From assembly GCA_020217065.1 (NCBI GenBank), contig JAIWOB010000016.1, positions 1 through 10,000 on the forward strand: a DNA stretch of 10,000 nt. The letters are read 5' to 3'. Each line of letters begins with the position of its first letter. Position 1 is the stretch's first letter. Made by a program: the position numbers and the translations under genes. Of the stretch, positions 1 through 6,981 are shown one piece after another. The notes beneath the pieces are model-generated. The model did not search any database and was not told where the DNA came from. It saw nothing but the letters and a program-made list of their open reading frames with translations. Source of the DNA: Chloroflexota bacterium (GTDB lineage: Bacteria; Chloroflexota; Anaerolineae; Anaerolineales; Villigracilaceae).

Positions 1-566
1 GGCTGGACGGTCTTGAACAAGCGCGGCACAGTCTCCACATTGTGATTCAAGATTTCGGGGCGGGCGTCCATCACGATTTTCAAGGCTTCAACGCTGCCCT
101 TGAAGTCGGGAATCAGCACTTCGATGGAGCAGCCGGGCAGCAGCTCGCGAATGCGGCGAATGACCATCGCAAAAATCGGCGCGCCGCCGTCCCGCCGTTC
201 GTCGCGGTTGACCGAGGTGATGACCGCGTGTTTCAAGTTCATCGCTTTCACGGCTTGCGCCACGCGCTCGGCTTCGCCCCAATCCAACAAGGCGGGTTTG
301 CCGTGTTTAATGTCGCAGAAGGCGCAGGTGCGGGTGCAGACATCGCCAAGCATCAGAAAGGTGGCGGTTCCGCTCCCCCAGCATTCGCCGAGGTTTGGGC
401 ACATCGCCTCTTCACAGACGGTGTGCAATTCCTTTTTTCGCATCAAGGCTTGCAGGTTTTCGAAGGTCTCGCCCGAAGGCGCGCGGACGCGAATCCAATC
501 CGGGCGGCGCGGCGGGCGTTGGTCCGCTTCGGTTTTAACTCTATCTCTGGTGGGGGTCACAGCCAT
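1..566 (-). CDS. lipA: Lipoyl synthase, N-terminal 188 residues (3' part beyond the left edge)
   Basis: Radical-SAM enzyme that inserts two sulfur atoms into protein-bound octanoyl groups to make the lipoyl cofactor of 2-oxoacid dehydrogenases and the glycine cleavage system. The visible 188 residues show both cluster motifs. The auxiliary cluster has Cys51, Cys56 and Cys62 in [12 protein letters not shown] (C-x4-C-x5-C). The radical-SAM cluster has Cys77, Cys81 and Cys84 in CTRTCAFC (C-x3-C-x2-C). ITSVNRDE near residue 117 and [12 protein letters not shown] near 174 are also family hallmarks. The usual RDD after TSVN is RDE here, a mild change. The ATG at 566 has AAGGA seven bases upstream (574-578). 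The frame is open to position 1, so the gene continues outside the window. nfeD lies 83 bp upstream on the same strand with no obvious terminator or strong promoter between, so co-transcription is possible. Confidence 0.96.
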   Translation of the reverse strand, partial: MAVTPTRDRVKTEADQRPPRRPDWIRVRAPSGETFENLQALMRKKELHTVCEEAMCPNLGECWGSGTATFLMLGDVCTRTCAFCDIKHGKPALLDWGEAERVAQAVKAMNLKHAVITSVNRDERRDGGAPIFAMVIRRIRELLPGCSIEVLIPDFKGSVEALKIVMDARPEILNHNVETVPRLFKTVQ

Positions 567-649
567 TTGTAAATCCTTGTTCAAGTTGTCGAGGGCGCGC
601 GTGTTGAAGCGCCGTCATGTCGCTTTTGACGCCTGACGCCCTTGGCGCG

Positions 650-1957
650 TTATTTTTTCTTCACTATCAATCTCAATCCGCGAACTTCGACGACCTCAAC
701 CGAATCTCCCTTACGGATGGGTTCGGACTCGGCGGCTTTTTCCGCGCTCCAGAGTTCGCTGCCCACCTGAACCTGTCCCTCTCTTTGGATGTCGGTTTTT
801 GCCGTCCCGGCCTTTCCCGGTAGGGATTCCATGCCGATTTGAACCGGGCGGCGCTGGGCGCGCAGGGCAATCAGCAGTATTCCGAAGAAAATCAAGCCGA
901 GGAAAATTCCCATTCCCACTACCAGCGGAACGGATACGCGCTGGAACTGCGGCGTGCCGGGCGAATTGAACAAAACCAGCGCGCCGACAATGAACGAAGC
1001 GGCGCCCGCCGTCGTCAACGCGCCGTGCGTGGGCGCTTTAATGTCGAGAATGAAAAGCACAAAGGCAATCAAGAGGAAGATAAGACCGAACCAATTGACG
1101 GTCAGCACGCCCATGCCGTAGATTGCCAGAGTCAAACAGACCGCTCCGATGAATCCCGCAAACCAGCCGCCGGGGCTTGAAATTTCAATCAAGACCGCCT
1201 GCACGCCAATCGCAAGCAACAGAAAGGCGATGTTCGGGTCGGTAAGGGTCAATAAGAGCTGCTCAATGAAGTTAATTCCCAAAGGCTCGACCCGCATGTT
1301 TTGAGTGTTCAACGTTCGCTCGCCGCCGTTCATGGAGACGGTAAAACCGTCCAGTGCTTGAAGCAGGTCTTCGGTGTCGTCGGCGATGAAATCAATTAAC
1401 CTGGCGTCTAACGCCTCTTTGGCGGTCACGGCTTTGGCGTCGTCAATCATCGCTTCGGCAAGTTTTACCGCTTCCTCGCCGCGATTCTCAACCAGCGTGC
1501 GCGCCTTGGCTTTGAGAGTCTCCTTGACCTTGCTCTCCAGCGTAGACTGAATATCCGCGCCGGAACTGTCAATGGGGCTCGCCGCGCCAATGACGGTATT
1601 GGGCGCCATCGCCGAAACATGTCCCGCCATCGTAATCAACGCTCCGGCGCTGCCCGCAATGGCGTCTTTTGGCGCGACATACACCGCCACCGGCGTCTTG
1701 CTGGCGCCTATCGTCTGGATGATTTTCAGCATCGTGTCCACGCTGCCGCCGGGTGTGTTCAATTCGATGACGAGCAGGTCCGCGTTGCGCTGTTCGGCGG
1801 TTTTGACGCCGCGTTCGATGTATTCGAGCATGGGCGGCACAATGGGCCCCTTGGCGGTCAGGACGACGGCGAGGGGGGCGTCGCGCTGCGCCTGCGCCAG
1901 AGACGAAAATCCCAGCGTGAGCAGGAGAGTCAGTAAGGTAATGCGAATCAGTTTCAT
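650..1957 (-). CDS. Long-form NfeD: ClpP-class membrane serine protease with C-terminal NfeD domain
   Basis: Membrane-bound protein of the long NfeD class (archaeal PH1510 type), which typically pairs with a stomatin/SPFH protein and cleaves hydrophobic segments. Residues 1-23 are a signal peptide with an AQA end. Residues about 27-200 form the ClpP-like serine protease: ELNTPGGSVD at 65-74 is the oxyanion-type Gly-Gly strand, Ser103 in AGSAGA is the probable nucleophile, and Lys143 aligns by eye with the catalytic lysine of PH1510. Several membrane segments span about 243-365. Residues about 370-435 are the small NfeD beta-barrel domain, ending VEVVEVRGLRLIVKKK. The full length of 435 residues is usual for the class. 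AGGA lies seven bases before the ATG. No stomatin gene is adjacent in the window, which is unusual. The gene diverges from the methyltransferase-like gene. Confidence 0.93.
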   Translation of the reverse strand: MKLIRITLLTLLLTLGFSSLAQAQRDAPLAVVLTAKGPIVPPMLEYIERGVKTAEQRNADLLVIELNTPGGSVDTMLKIIQTIGASKTPVAVYVAPKDAIAGSAGALITMAGHVSAMAPNTVIGAASPIDSSGADIQSTLESKVKETLKAKARTLVENRGEEAVKLAEAMIDDAKAVTAKEALDARLIDFIADDTEDLLQALDGFTVSMNGGERTLNTQNMRVEPLGINFIEQLLLTLTDPNIAFLLLAIGVQAVLIEISSPGGWFAGFIGAVCLTLAIYGMGVLTVNWFGLIFLLIAFVLFILDIKAPTHGALTTAGAASFIVGALVLFNSPGTPQFQRVSVPLVVGMGIFLGLIFFGILLIALRAQRRPVQIGMESLPGKAGTAKTDIQREGQVQVGSELWSAEKAAESEPIRKGDSVEVVEVRGLRLIVKKK

Positions 1958-1980
1958 GTTTGTATCCTATGTCTATGGTC

Positions 1981-1988
1981 ATTATAAT
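1981..1988. promoter_or_regulatory. Self-complementary -10 element of a divergent promoter pair
   Basis: The octamer ATTATAAT is its own reverse complement, so it gives TATAAT on the plus strand (1983-1988) and TATAAT on the minus strand (1986-1981). It sits in the 47-bp gap between the divergent starts of nfeD (1957) and the methyltransferase-like gene (2005). On the plus strand a weak -35, TTGTAT (1960-1965), is spaced exactly 17 bp from the -10. I see no good -35 for the minus strand. On the plus strand transcription would begin around 1995, inside the ribosome-binding site AAGGAG at 1993-1998, so the plus-strand start may be shifted or another promoter may be used. Confidence 0.5.
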
Positions 1989-2004
1989 GGGTAAGGAGAA
2001 AATC

Positions 2005-2703
2005 ATGACCCAACAAAATAAGCCCGTTGCTTGGCGCGCCGTTGCGCAGATGGTCGTTGTTGTTTTTGTCGCTCCATTCATTCCCCTGATTATCTCTGGA
2101 CGATGGGGCTGGCGGCAGGCGTGGGCATACGCCATTGTAAGCGTGTCGTTTTTTACCATCAGCCGCTTGCTTGTGGCGCGCAAACATCCCGACTTGATTT
2201 CGGAGCGCGCGCGCTTCACGAGCGCCAAGGACGTCAAGCCATGGGACAAAGTTCTCGCCCCGCTGCTAGGGATTGGTTCCACCTTGAGTTTAGTCGCCGC
2301 TGGACTTGAAAAATATTACGCTCCTTCCGCCGCTTCCAACCTGACGGTCAACCTGATTGCGCTCGCGGGCGTCATCCTCGGCTACGGCTTTTCCTCCTGG
2401 GCGCTGCTCGAAAACCGCTTTTTCTCCGGTACAGTCCGCATCCAAACTGAGCGCGGACATCATGTCGTCTCCACGGGACCGTATCGCATTGTCCGTCACC
2501 CCGGCTATGCGGGCGGATTGCTTGGATATTTGTTCATTCCCCTCCTGTTGGATTCGCTCTGGGCGTGGATTCCGACCATTTTGCTGGCTGTGGTTTTGGT
2601 CATCCGTACCGCGTTGGAGGATAAGACCCTGCAAGCGGAACTGCCCGGCTATAAAGAATTCGCCCAAAAGACAAAGAGCCGTTTGTTTCCGGGAATTTGG
2701 TGA
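2005..2703 (+). CDS. Isoprenylcysteine carboxyl methyltransferase (ICMT/PEMT)-like integral membrane protein
   Basis: Small polytopic membrane protein of the ICMT/phospholipid methyltransferase-like family, which uses S-adenosylmethionine at the membrane. In bacteria the substrate is usually unknown. The 232 residues show hydrophobic helices at about 12-31, 38-55, 85-101, 115-134 and 170-200. The hallmark STGPYRIVRHPGYAG is at 156-170 and the terminal RTALEDKTL...LPGYKEFAQKTKSRLFPGIW block is at 201-232; the RHP and E-D motifs form the cofactor pocket in this family. The start at 2005 is chosen because AAGGAG (1993-1998) lies six bases upstream. In-frame ATGs at 1960, 1972 and 1987 lack such a site and fall in the promoter region. 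It is a single gene with both neighbours on the opposite strand, convergent with pstB only 16 bp apart. Confidence 0.88.
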   Translation: MTQQNKPVAWRAVAQMVVVVFVAPFIPLIISGRWGWRQAWAYAIVSVSFFTISRLLVARKHPDLISERARFTSAKDVKPWDKVLAPLLGIGSTLSLVAAGLEKYYAPSAASNLTVNLIALAGVILGYGFSSWALLENRFFSGTVRIQTERGHHVVSTGPYRIVRHPGYAGGLLGYLFIPLLLDSLWAWIPTILLAVVLVIRTALEDKTLQAELPGYKEFAQKTKSRLFPGIW

Positions 2704-2705
2704 AG

Positions 2706-2721
2706 AAAAGTCCGGTCTTTT
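2706..2721. terminator. Weak shared hairpin between convergent genes
   Basis: AAAAG (2706-2710) and CTTTT (2717-2721) can form a 5-bp stem around TCCGGT. The element occupies the 16-bp gap between the methyltransferase-like gene and pstB and overlaps the pstB stop codon. It is A/T-rich and symmetric, so it could act weakly in both directions. The stem is short, and this is only a candidate. Confidence 0.2.
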
Positions 2722-3475
2722 AGAACAACCCTTCGAGATATTGCTTTGTGCGTTCGTGTTGAGGATTGCCAAACACTTCCTTGGCGGGTCCCGCTTCGAC
2801 AACTTCTCCCATATACATATAAATTACAGAGTCCGCCAAACGTTTCGCCTGCCGCAGCGTATGCGTGACGATGACCGTTGTGTATTGCCGCTTCAATTCG
2901 AGCAGGCGGCTCTCGATATTTTGCGAAGAAATGGGGTCGAGCGCGGAGGTGGGTTCGTCTCCGAGAATAATCTCCGGCTCAACGGCGAGTCCGCGCGCAA
3001 GGCACAGCCGCTGCTGCTGCCCAATGGACAAGCTTGCGGCGGGGTCGTGCAAGCGATTTTGCACTTCTTCCCATAGACCCGCAATCTCCAGGTAATGCCG
3101 TACGGCGGCTTTATATTCCTTGCGGTCCTTCTTCATCTTGTGAATATGCATCCCGTAGACGACGTTGTCATAAATGGACATGGGCAGCGGCGAAGGGCGC
3201 TGCGCCAGCAGCCCCACGCATTTGCGGACTTCGGTTACGTCTACGTCCCGCCCGTAGATATTTTGCCCATCCACCAACACTTCGCCTGTCAGGCGGGCCT
3301 CTTCGTTTAGCTCGAAAAAGCGGTTGAAGGTTTTCAATAAAGTGGTTTTGCCGCAGCCGGAAGGTCCCATAATGACCGTGATTTGTTTTCTGGGAATCTC
3401 GACGTTGATATTCCTCAAAACCTGCTGCCTGCCATAATAGGCGTTGAGGTTCTTAACTTGAATGTGGGTTTCCAT
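2720..3475 (-). CDS. pstB: Phosphate ABC transporter ATP-binding protein
   Basis: ATPase subunit that powers high-affinity phosphate import through PstC-PstA. The 251 residues match PstB length and have all ABC motifs in order: Walker A GPSGCGKT (37-44), Q-loop Gln92 in LLAQRPSPLPMSIYDNV, signature LSIGQ (149-153), Walker B ending ILGDEP with Asp173 and Glu174, D-loop SALD (177-180) and H-loop His205 in VIVTHT. The PMSIYDN and QQQRLCLARGLA blocks are PstB-specific. Two departures stand out: the signature is LSIGQ instead of LSGGQ, and the residue before the Walker B aspartate is Gly172 where a hydrophobic residue is normal. Both lie beside intact catalytic residues, so activity is expected. 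AAGGA lies seven bases before the ATG. It is the last gene of the pst operon, and no phoU follows. Confidence 0.96.
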   Translation of the reverse strand: METHIQVKNLNAYYGRQQVLRNINVEIPRKQITVIMGPSGCGKTTLLKTFNRFFELNEEARLTGEVLVDGQNIYGRDVDVTEVRKCVGLLAQRPSPLPMSIYDNVVYGMHIHKMKKDRKEYKAAVRHYLEIAGLWEEVQNRLHDPAASLSIGQQQRLCLARGLAVEPEIILGDEPTSALDPISSQNIESRLLELKRQYTTVIVTHTLRQAKRLADSVIYMYMGEVVEAGPAKEVFGNPQHERTKQYLEGLF

Positions 3476-3524
3476 AAAAAATTCCTTTTTCTTACGGCGG
3501 CGTCAAGCGCCTCCCGATTTTGAG

Positions 3525-3545
3525 CGTTCCCAGCGCCGGGAAACG
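3525..3545 (-). other. Imperfect hairpin in the pstA-pstB intergenic gap
   Basis: CGTTCCC (3525-3531) pairs with GGGAAACG (3538-3545) with one bulged A around a 6-base loop. It lies at the pstA-proximal end of the 80-bp gap between the pstA stop and the pstB start, in an operon whose other joints are overlapping or abutting. It lacks a following T-run, so it is not a normal terminator. It could influence message stability or the pstA:pstB ratio, but this is only structural evidence. Confidence 0.3.
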
Positions 3546-3555
3546 TTGGCTTCCG

Positions 3556-4428
3556 TTACTTAATCGTGTATTTTGCCAAACGCGCCGAAAGCCAGCGCGA
3601 GCCGAAACTCACCAATAAAACGATGACGGTCAAAATCAGCGCGGCGGCGTAACCGCGTTCGCGGACTTCGGGATAGGGCGAGCCGAGTTGAAAGAAGACC
3701 GCAAGCGGCAGCGACGCCGTCGGGCGCATCGGCGACGTAACAATGCGGTCGGTGTAGCCTGCGGTAAACAGAACCGAAGCCGCGTCGCCGATTCCGCGCC
3801 CAAAGGCAAGCAGGATGGCGGTAGTGATGCCCGGCAGCGTTTGGCGGGCGACCACATGCAGCGCCACTTCAAAACGGGTGGAGCCAAGCGCCAGCGCCGC
3901 CTGTTCCAAATCGGCGGGCATACGGCGGATGACTTCGTCCATGGCGCGGGTCATGATGGGAAACTCCACGAGAGCCAGGGTGACGACGCCTGCCAGCAAC
4001 GAAGCGCGCATTCCAAGCGTGAGCATCAGCGCGAAGCCAAACGCGCCGTATACAATCGAGGGGATGCCCCACAACACATCCAGCGAAAGGCGGACACACT
4101 CGCCCCATTTCGAGTCGCCAAGGTAAGTTTTGAGATATAGCGCAATCGGCAGACTGAGCAGCATGGCAAGCAATGTCCCGCCCGCCGCCAGATAAATTGA
4201 CCCGATGATAGCGTTCAGAATTCCGCCTTCCTTGCCCATGTAATACCCGCCTTGGGGGACTTGCGAGACCATGTCCCAAGTCAGCGAGGGAAGTCCGCGC
4301 GTAATGACCGCCCACAAGATTAAACCAAGCGCGCCCGCCACAATGAGCAGGGCGGTTTGCATGATAGACTTCACGAAGAACTCCATTAAGTGTCTGCGCT
4401 CGAAGCGCTTCTTCTTCATTTTTTTCAT
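3556..4428 (-). CDS. pstA: Phosphate ABC transporter permease PstA
   Basis: One of the two membrane subunits forming the phosphate channel. Its 290 residues start with a short basic cytoplasmic tail (MKKMKKKRFERR), then a first helix at about 24-44, a periplasmic stretch and five further helices at about 73-98, 113-138, 143-165, 197-222 and 258-280, the expected six-helix pattern. The ATPase-contacting EAA loop is at about 173-200 (EQAALALGSTRFEVALHVV then LPGI), followed by GIGDAASVLFTAG where many PstA proteins have GETAPLLFTAG. The ATG at 4428 is chosen because it lies one base after the pstC stop, with GAGG 10 bases upstream inside pstC; a second ATG at 4419 has no ribosome-binding site. 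Translation is probably coupled to pstC. Confidence 0.95.
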   Translation of the reverse strand: MKKMKKKRFERRHLMEFFVKSIMQTALLIVAGALGLILWAVITRGLPSLTWDMVSQVPQGGYYMGKEGGILNAIIGSIYLAAGGTLLAMLLSLPIALYLKTYLGDSKWGECVRLSLDVLWGIPSIVYGAFGFALMLTLGMRASLLAGVVTLALVEFPIMTRAMDEVIRRMPADLEQAALALGSTRFEVALHVVARQTLPGITTAILLAFGRGIGDAASVLFTAGYTDRIVTSPMRPTASLPLAVFFQLGSPYPEVRERGYAAALILTVIVLLVSFGSRWLSARLAKYTIK

Positions 4429-4429
4429 G

Positions 4430-5422
4430 CTATTTGCGCCTCAAAACTCTCTGGAGAACCAACGTGGAGAGGATATTAAAAATCAAGATGACCGCCAGTA
4501 AAACGAGAGCGGCGCTCAGCAACGCCGCGTCATACAGCGGAATGGACATCATTTCGCCGTAGTTATTGGCGATTAATGCGGGCAGCGGATACGCCGAATC
4601 AAAAATCGAAGTCGGGATGTTGGGGACGTTGCCCACCACCATCAACACGGCGACGGTTTCGCCAAACGCCCGCGATGCCGCCAACACAATGGCGGCGATA
4701 ATGCCCGGCTTCGCCTGCGGCAGGACGATGTTGCGAATCGTCTGCCATTGCGTCGCCCCAACCGCAAGCGAGGCGTGACGCAAGTCGTTGGGGACGGTGG
4801 AGAACACCTCGAAGGCGACGGAAATAATCAGCGGGGCGACCATCACCGCCAGCACGATGCCGCCCGCAAGGATTCCAAACCCCGTCGGTTGGTTGACGGC
4901 AAAAAGCGGAATGAATCCAAGCCAGCGGTCGCAGAGCGGCGCGAGAACTTCATCCACAAAGGGGACGATGGCAATCAATCCCCATGCGCCATAGACCACA
5001 GGCGGAATGGCGGCGAGAACGTCCAAAATGGGTTTGGTCATGGCGCGGGTGCGGCTATGGGCGTATTCCGCAAGATAAACCGCAGCCAGCAGGCAGGCTG
5101 GCACAGACAGAAGCGCCCCGACGAGCGTGACCCACACCGTCCCCAAGATGAACGGCAGAAAACCAAATTGCCCGTTGTTGGGTTTCCAAACCTTTCCGAA
5201 CAAAAGACTCGGCAATCCGTATGCGCTCAGGATGGGCCAGGCGCGCGCGAAAAGCGCGGCGGCGACGACCAAGATAAGTAGGATAGGCAGGATGGTGACG
5301 ACCAAGAAAGCGCGCCGCGCGGCTTTATCCTGCCGGGCGCGAAAGGCGGCGGAAGGCCGAGAACCTCGACCTTCCCCTTTCCTGCTTTCTTGCGCGATAA
5401 ATGTCGAATTGACTTCGCTCAT
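4430..5422 (-). CDS. pstC: Phosphate ABC transporter permease PstC
   Basis: Second membrane subunit of the phosphate channel, partner of PstA. The 330 residues begin with an unusually long basic, Ser/Gly-rich cytoplasmic N-terminus (about 37 residues). Membrane segments follow at about 38-60, 88-120, 134-156, 182-205, 238-262 and 296-325. The EAA loop is at about 213-241 (LRHASLAVGATQWQTIRN then LPQAKPGI) and the family motif GETVAVLMVVGN is at 255-266. DVLAAIPPVVYGAWG at 134-148 is also typical. The ATG at 5422 overlaps the pstS TGA in an ATGA (5419-5422), and there is no separate Shine-Dalgarno sequence, so translational coupling to pstS is likely. This start keeps the full basic tail; downstream starts are not better supported. 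Confidence 0.95.
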   Translation of the reverse strand: MSEVNSTFIAQESRKGEGRGSRPSAAFRARQDKAARRAFLVVTILPILLILVVAAALFARAWPILSAYGLPSLLFGKVWKPNNGQFGFLPFILGTVWVTLVGALLSVPACLLAAVYLAEYAHSRTRAMTKPILDVLAAIPPVVYGAWGLIAIVPFVDEVLAPLCDRWLGFIPLFAVNQPTGFGILAGGIVLAVMVAPLIISVAFEVFSTVPNDLRHASLAVGATQWQTIRNIVLPQAKPGIIAAIVLAASRAFGETVAVLMVVGNVPNIPTSIFDSAYPLPALIANNYGEMMSIPLYDAALLSAALVLLAVILIFNILSTLVLQRVLRRK

Positions 5423-6393
5423 TTGAGTTTCGCAAGCGATTCAGCCTGTTGGTCGGCGGTCAGCGGGACATAGCCGGCGGCTTCGAGGTATTGTTGTCCG
5501 TCGGTGAGAATCCATTCGATGAAGGCGAGAGTCAAGCCGCTGGGTTTGCCCTTCGTGGCGAGGTTCTCGAAACGCGCGGGGGGCGAGGGATACTTGCCGC
5601 TTGCAACTGCGCCGAACGCGTCGTCTTTCGTTGCGTACACTTCGCCGTTTTCCTTGTCAGCCTGACCGTTTCCGTCAATGTCAATGGGCGGGACAACGGC
5701 ACCGGAGACGAGTCCGCCGCTGCCCAAGTCAAAGACGCTGTTCAAGTTGCTGTAACCAATCCCAAGCGGGTCCTTGATGACCGTATCCACCAGCGCCGGT
5801 TCGCCGTTGACTCCGATGCCCTTGATGTCATCTTGAGACTCGCCGCCGGAGAACTTGCTCCACATTTCGCCAGCGCCACAGGCGTCGGAGCGGGTGTAGA
5901 CGTGGATTTCGTCCGTGATTTCGGGGTTGCCGACGGCTTCACCCCAGGTCTTGATTTCGTTGGTGATGAAGATTTTGTTGAAGGTTTCCTGGCTGATTCC
6001 TTTGGCAAGCAGGTCGTCGAGGACGGGATTTTCCGCGCTAACCACCGGGAAAACCGCGTCCTTTGTGACGGAAACCCAGAAGACGCCTTGGGCTTCCTCT
6101 TCAGGTTTAATGCTGCGCGATATCATGCCGATGTCCACTGCGCCCGCGATGGTGTCGGTCATGCCTTTTCCTGCGCCGCCGCCTTGAATGTCGAACTGGA
6201 CGTTGGGGTGAAGTTTGGAGAATTCTTCAGCCCAAACGGTCATCATGGGGTAGAGGGCAAACGCGCCCGAGACGCTGATTGTCCCGCTGAGCTCGCCTTC
6301 GGCAGTCGCAGGGGCGGATGCGTTTCCGCAGGCGCTCAGCGTCAGGGACGCCAGTATGACAACGGCAATCAAGTTTGAAATATGTTTTCTCAT
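5419..6393 (-). CDS. pstS: Phosphate-binding lipoprotein PstS
   Basis: Extracytoplasmic phosphate-binding component that delivers substrate to PstCAB. The 324 residues start with a lipoprotein signal ending in lipobox LSAC, lipidated Cys22. Binding-protein motifs follow: SGAFALYPMMTVWAEEF (42-58), GGGAGKGMTDTIAGAVDIGM (71-90), the pocket strand YTRSDACGAGE (166-176), and the C-terminal YPSPPARFENL...WILTDGQQYLEAAGYVPL. Two features set it apart from the E. coli type: SGT in the phosphate pocket is CGA (172-174), and residues 238-249 form a DxDGNGxxDxEx loop resembling a calcium-binding EF-hand loop. I recall both from a PstS subfamily in anaerobic bacteria and archaea, so phosphate remains the best substrate call. 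GGAG (6401-6404) lies seven bases before the ATG. First gene of the operon. Confidence 0.93.
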   Translation of the reverse strand: MRKHISNLIAVVILASLTLSACGNASAPATAEGELSGTISVSGAFALYPMMTVWAEEFSKLHPNVQFDIQGGGAGKGMTDTIAGAVDIGMISRSIKPEEEAQGVFWVSVTKDAVFPVVSAENPVLDDLLAKGISQETFNKIFITNEIKTWGEAVGNPEITDEIHVYTRSDACGAGEMWSKFSGGESQDDIKGIGVNGEPALVDTVIKDPLGIGYSNLNSVFDLGSGGLVSGAVVPPIDIDGNGQADKENGEVYATKDDAFGAVASGKYPSPPARFENLATKGKPSGLTLAFIEWILTDGQQYLEAAGYVPLTADQQAESLAKLK

Positions 6394-6428
6394 AATCGGT
6401 CTCCAATTTGTTTGAGTGATTTATAATT

Positions 6429-6443
6429 TCTATCGGAGTAGTA
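6429..6443 (-). promoter_or_regulatory. Candidate operator at the pst promoter (matches the rrf2 leader site)
   Basis: On the minus strand the sequence is TACTACTCCGATAGA. It overlaps the candidate -10 TATACT and the predicted transcription start of pstS. The same 15-mer with one substitution (A for G) lies at 6982-6996 just downstream of the rrf2 promoter. Four more bases, TTAT, match after a two-base mismatch. Overlap with the -10 suggests repression. The binding protein is not shown; the adjacent Rrf2 regulator is the obvious candidate. Confidence 0.5.
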
Positions 6444-6468
6444 TACTTTTTGCGTAAATAAAAATGAA
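6440..6468 (-). promoter_or_regulatory. Candidate pst operon promoter
   Basis: Reading the minus strand, TATACT (6445-6440) matches the -10 consensus at five of six positions. The hexamer 17 bp upstream, TTCATT (6468-6463), is a poor -35, so the promoter would be weak or activator-dependent. The predicted start near 6433 gives a leader of about 40 bases before the pstS ATG. CTGTCAA (6478-6472, minus strand) resembles one half of an enterobacterial Pho box, but no second half follows at the 11-bp period. AT-rich sequence around 6420-6425 offers an alternative TATAAA. Confidence 0.35.
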
Positions 6469-6477
6469 GATTTGACA

Positions 6478-6490
6478 GGTTTATAAAACC
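6478..6490. other. Small AT-rich inverted repeat between rrf2 and pstS
   Basis: GGTTT (6478-6482) and AAACC (6486-6490) form a 5-bp inverted repeat around ATA. It lies between the rrf2 stop (6508) and the candidate pst promoter, about 50 bases upstream of the predicted start. As RNA it would be a weak hairpin with no T-run, so it is a poor terminator. It could equally be a protein site for pst control. Nothing decides between these. Confidence 0.25.
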
Positions 6491-6507
6491 AAGTCTCATC
6501 CGTTTAT

Positions 6508-6966
6508 TTACTTAACGCCCAGTTTCCTGCGGATGGAATTTTGACGTTTGTTTACATCCGCCAGCGTCGTCTGGTCCAGGATGTTGGAGATGGCGTTTCG
6601 CACATCGCCCATCACCAGCCGCAAGCCGCAGGTTTCTTCATCTGGACAGCCGCACGGCTCATAAGCCATCTGGCTGACGCATTTGACGGGAGCCACAGGT
6701 CCATCCAAGACGCGGAAGATTTGCCCCAGGGTGATTTCATTTGCAGGTTTTGCGAGATAATACCCGCCGCCGACGCCCATCTTGCTGTGAAGCAGCCCCG
6801 CGTTCTTGAGCGTGAGCAGAATCTGCTCAAGGAACTTGACGGAGATGTTCTCGCGCAAAGAAATCTCCTTTATCTGCATCATCTGTGGGGCGTCGCCGTT
6901 GGGGGCGGGTTCAGCCAGCGCAATCATCGCTCGAAGACCGTATTCACCGCGTTTGGAAAGTCTCAC
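6508..6966 (-). CDS. Rrf2-family transcriptional regulator with four clustered cysteines
   Basis: Dimeric winged-helix repressor of the Rrf2 family (IscR, NsrR, CymR relatives). The 152 residues begin with the family signature MRLSKRGEYGLRAM, followed by the recognition helix region at about 31-58 (IKEISLRENISVKFLEQIL) and a glycine-rich wing GVGGGYYLAKP (64-74). A cysteine cluster follows, with Cys96, Cys105, Cys107 and Cys113 in CVSQMAYEPCGCPDEETC. In IscR and NsrR three cysteines in this region hold an Fe-S cluster. The spacing here (x8, x1, x5) is not the E. coli IscR spacing, so a cluster or thiol switch is inferred, not shown. The start is GTG at 6966, chosen from the exact family N-terminus; AGGAG lies 11 bases upstream and a weaker AGG closer. 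It has its own promoter overlapping the plsY-like stop codon, and lies 114 bp before pstS. Confidence 0.92.
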   Translation of the reverse strand: MRLSKRGEYGLRAMIALAEPAPNGDAPQMMQIKEISLRENISVKFLEQILLTLKNAGLLHSKMGVGGGYYLAKPANEITLGQIFRVLDGPVAPVKCVSQMAYEPCGCPDEETCGLRLVMGDVRNAISNILDQTTLADVNKRQNSIRRKLGVK

Positions 6967-6981
6967 TTTGCCTGAAACTCC

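Noticed and set aside
42..636. Plus-strand open frames opposite lipA
   Set aside because: The minus strand encodes lipA with both cysteine motifs; the plus-strand frames have no motif and no ribosome-binding site.
567..649. GC-rich repeats between nfeD and lipA as a terminator
   Set aside because: The GACGCC direct repeats do not form a convincing stem in the nfeD direction and there is no T-run.
1960..2004. Earlier ATG starts for the methyltransferase-like gene
   Set aside because: The 2005 start has AAGGAG six bases upstream; the earlier ATGs overlap the promoter elements and add a non-conserved leader.
1569..2282. 237-residue minus-strand frame bridging nfeD and the methyltransferase-like gene
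   Set aside because: Out of frame with nfeD and antisense to the plus-strand gene; no motif, and it ignores the clear divergent promoter gap.
5449..6378. 309-residue plus-strand open frame lying wholly antisense to pstS
   Set aside because: It mirrors the codon bias of pstS on the opposite strand, has no recognisable motif, and the pstS protein is unmistakable.
6472..6478. CTGTCAA (minus strand) as a Pho box upstream of pstS
   Set aside because: Only one half-site is present; no second CTGTCA-like repeat at the 11-bp period, so it cannot be called a PhoB site.
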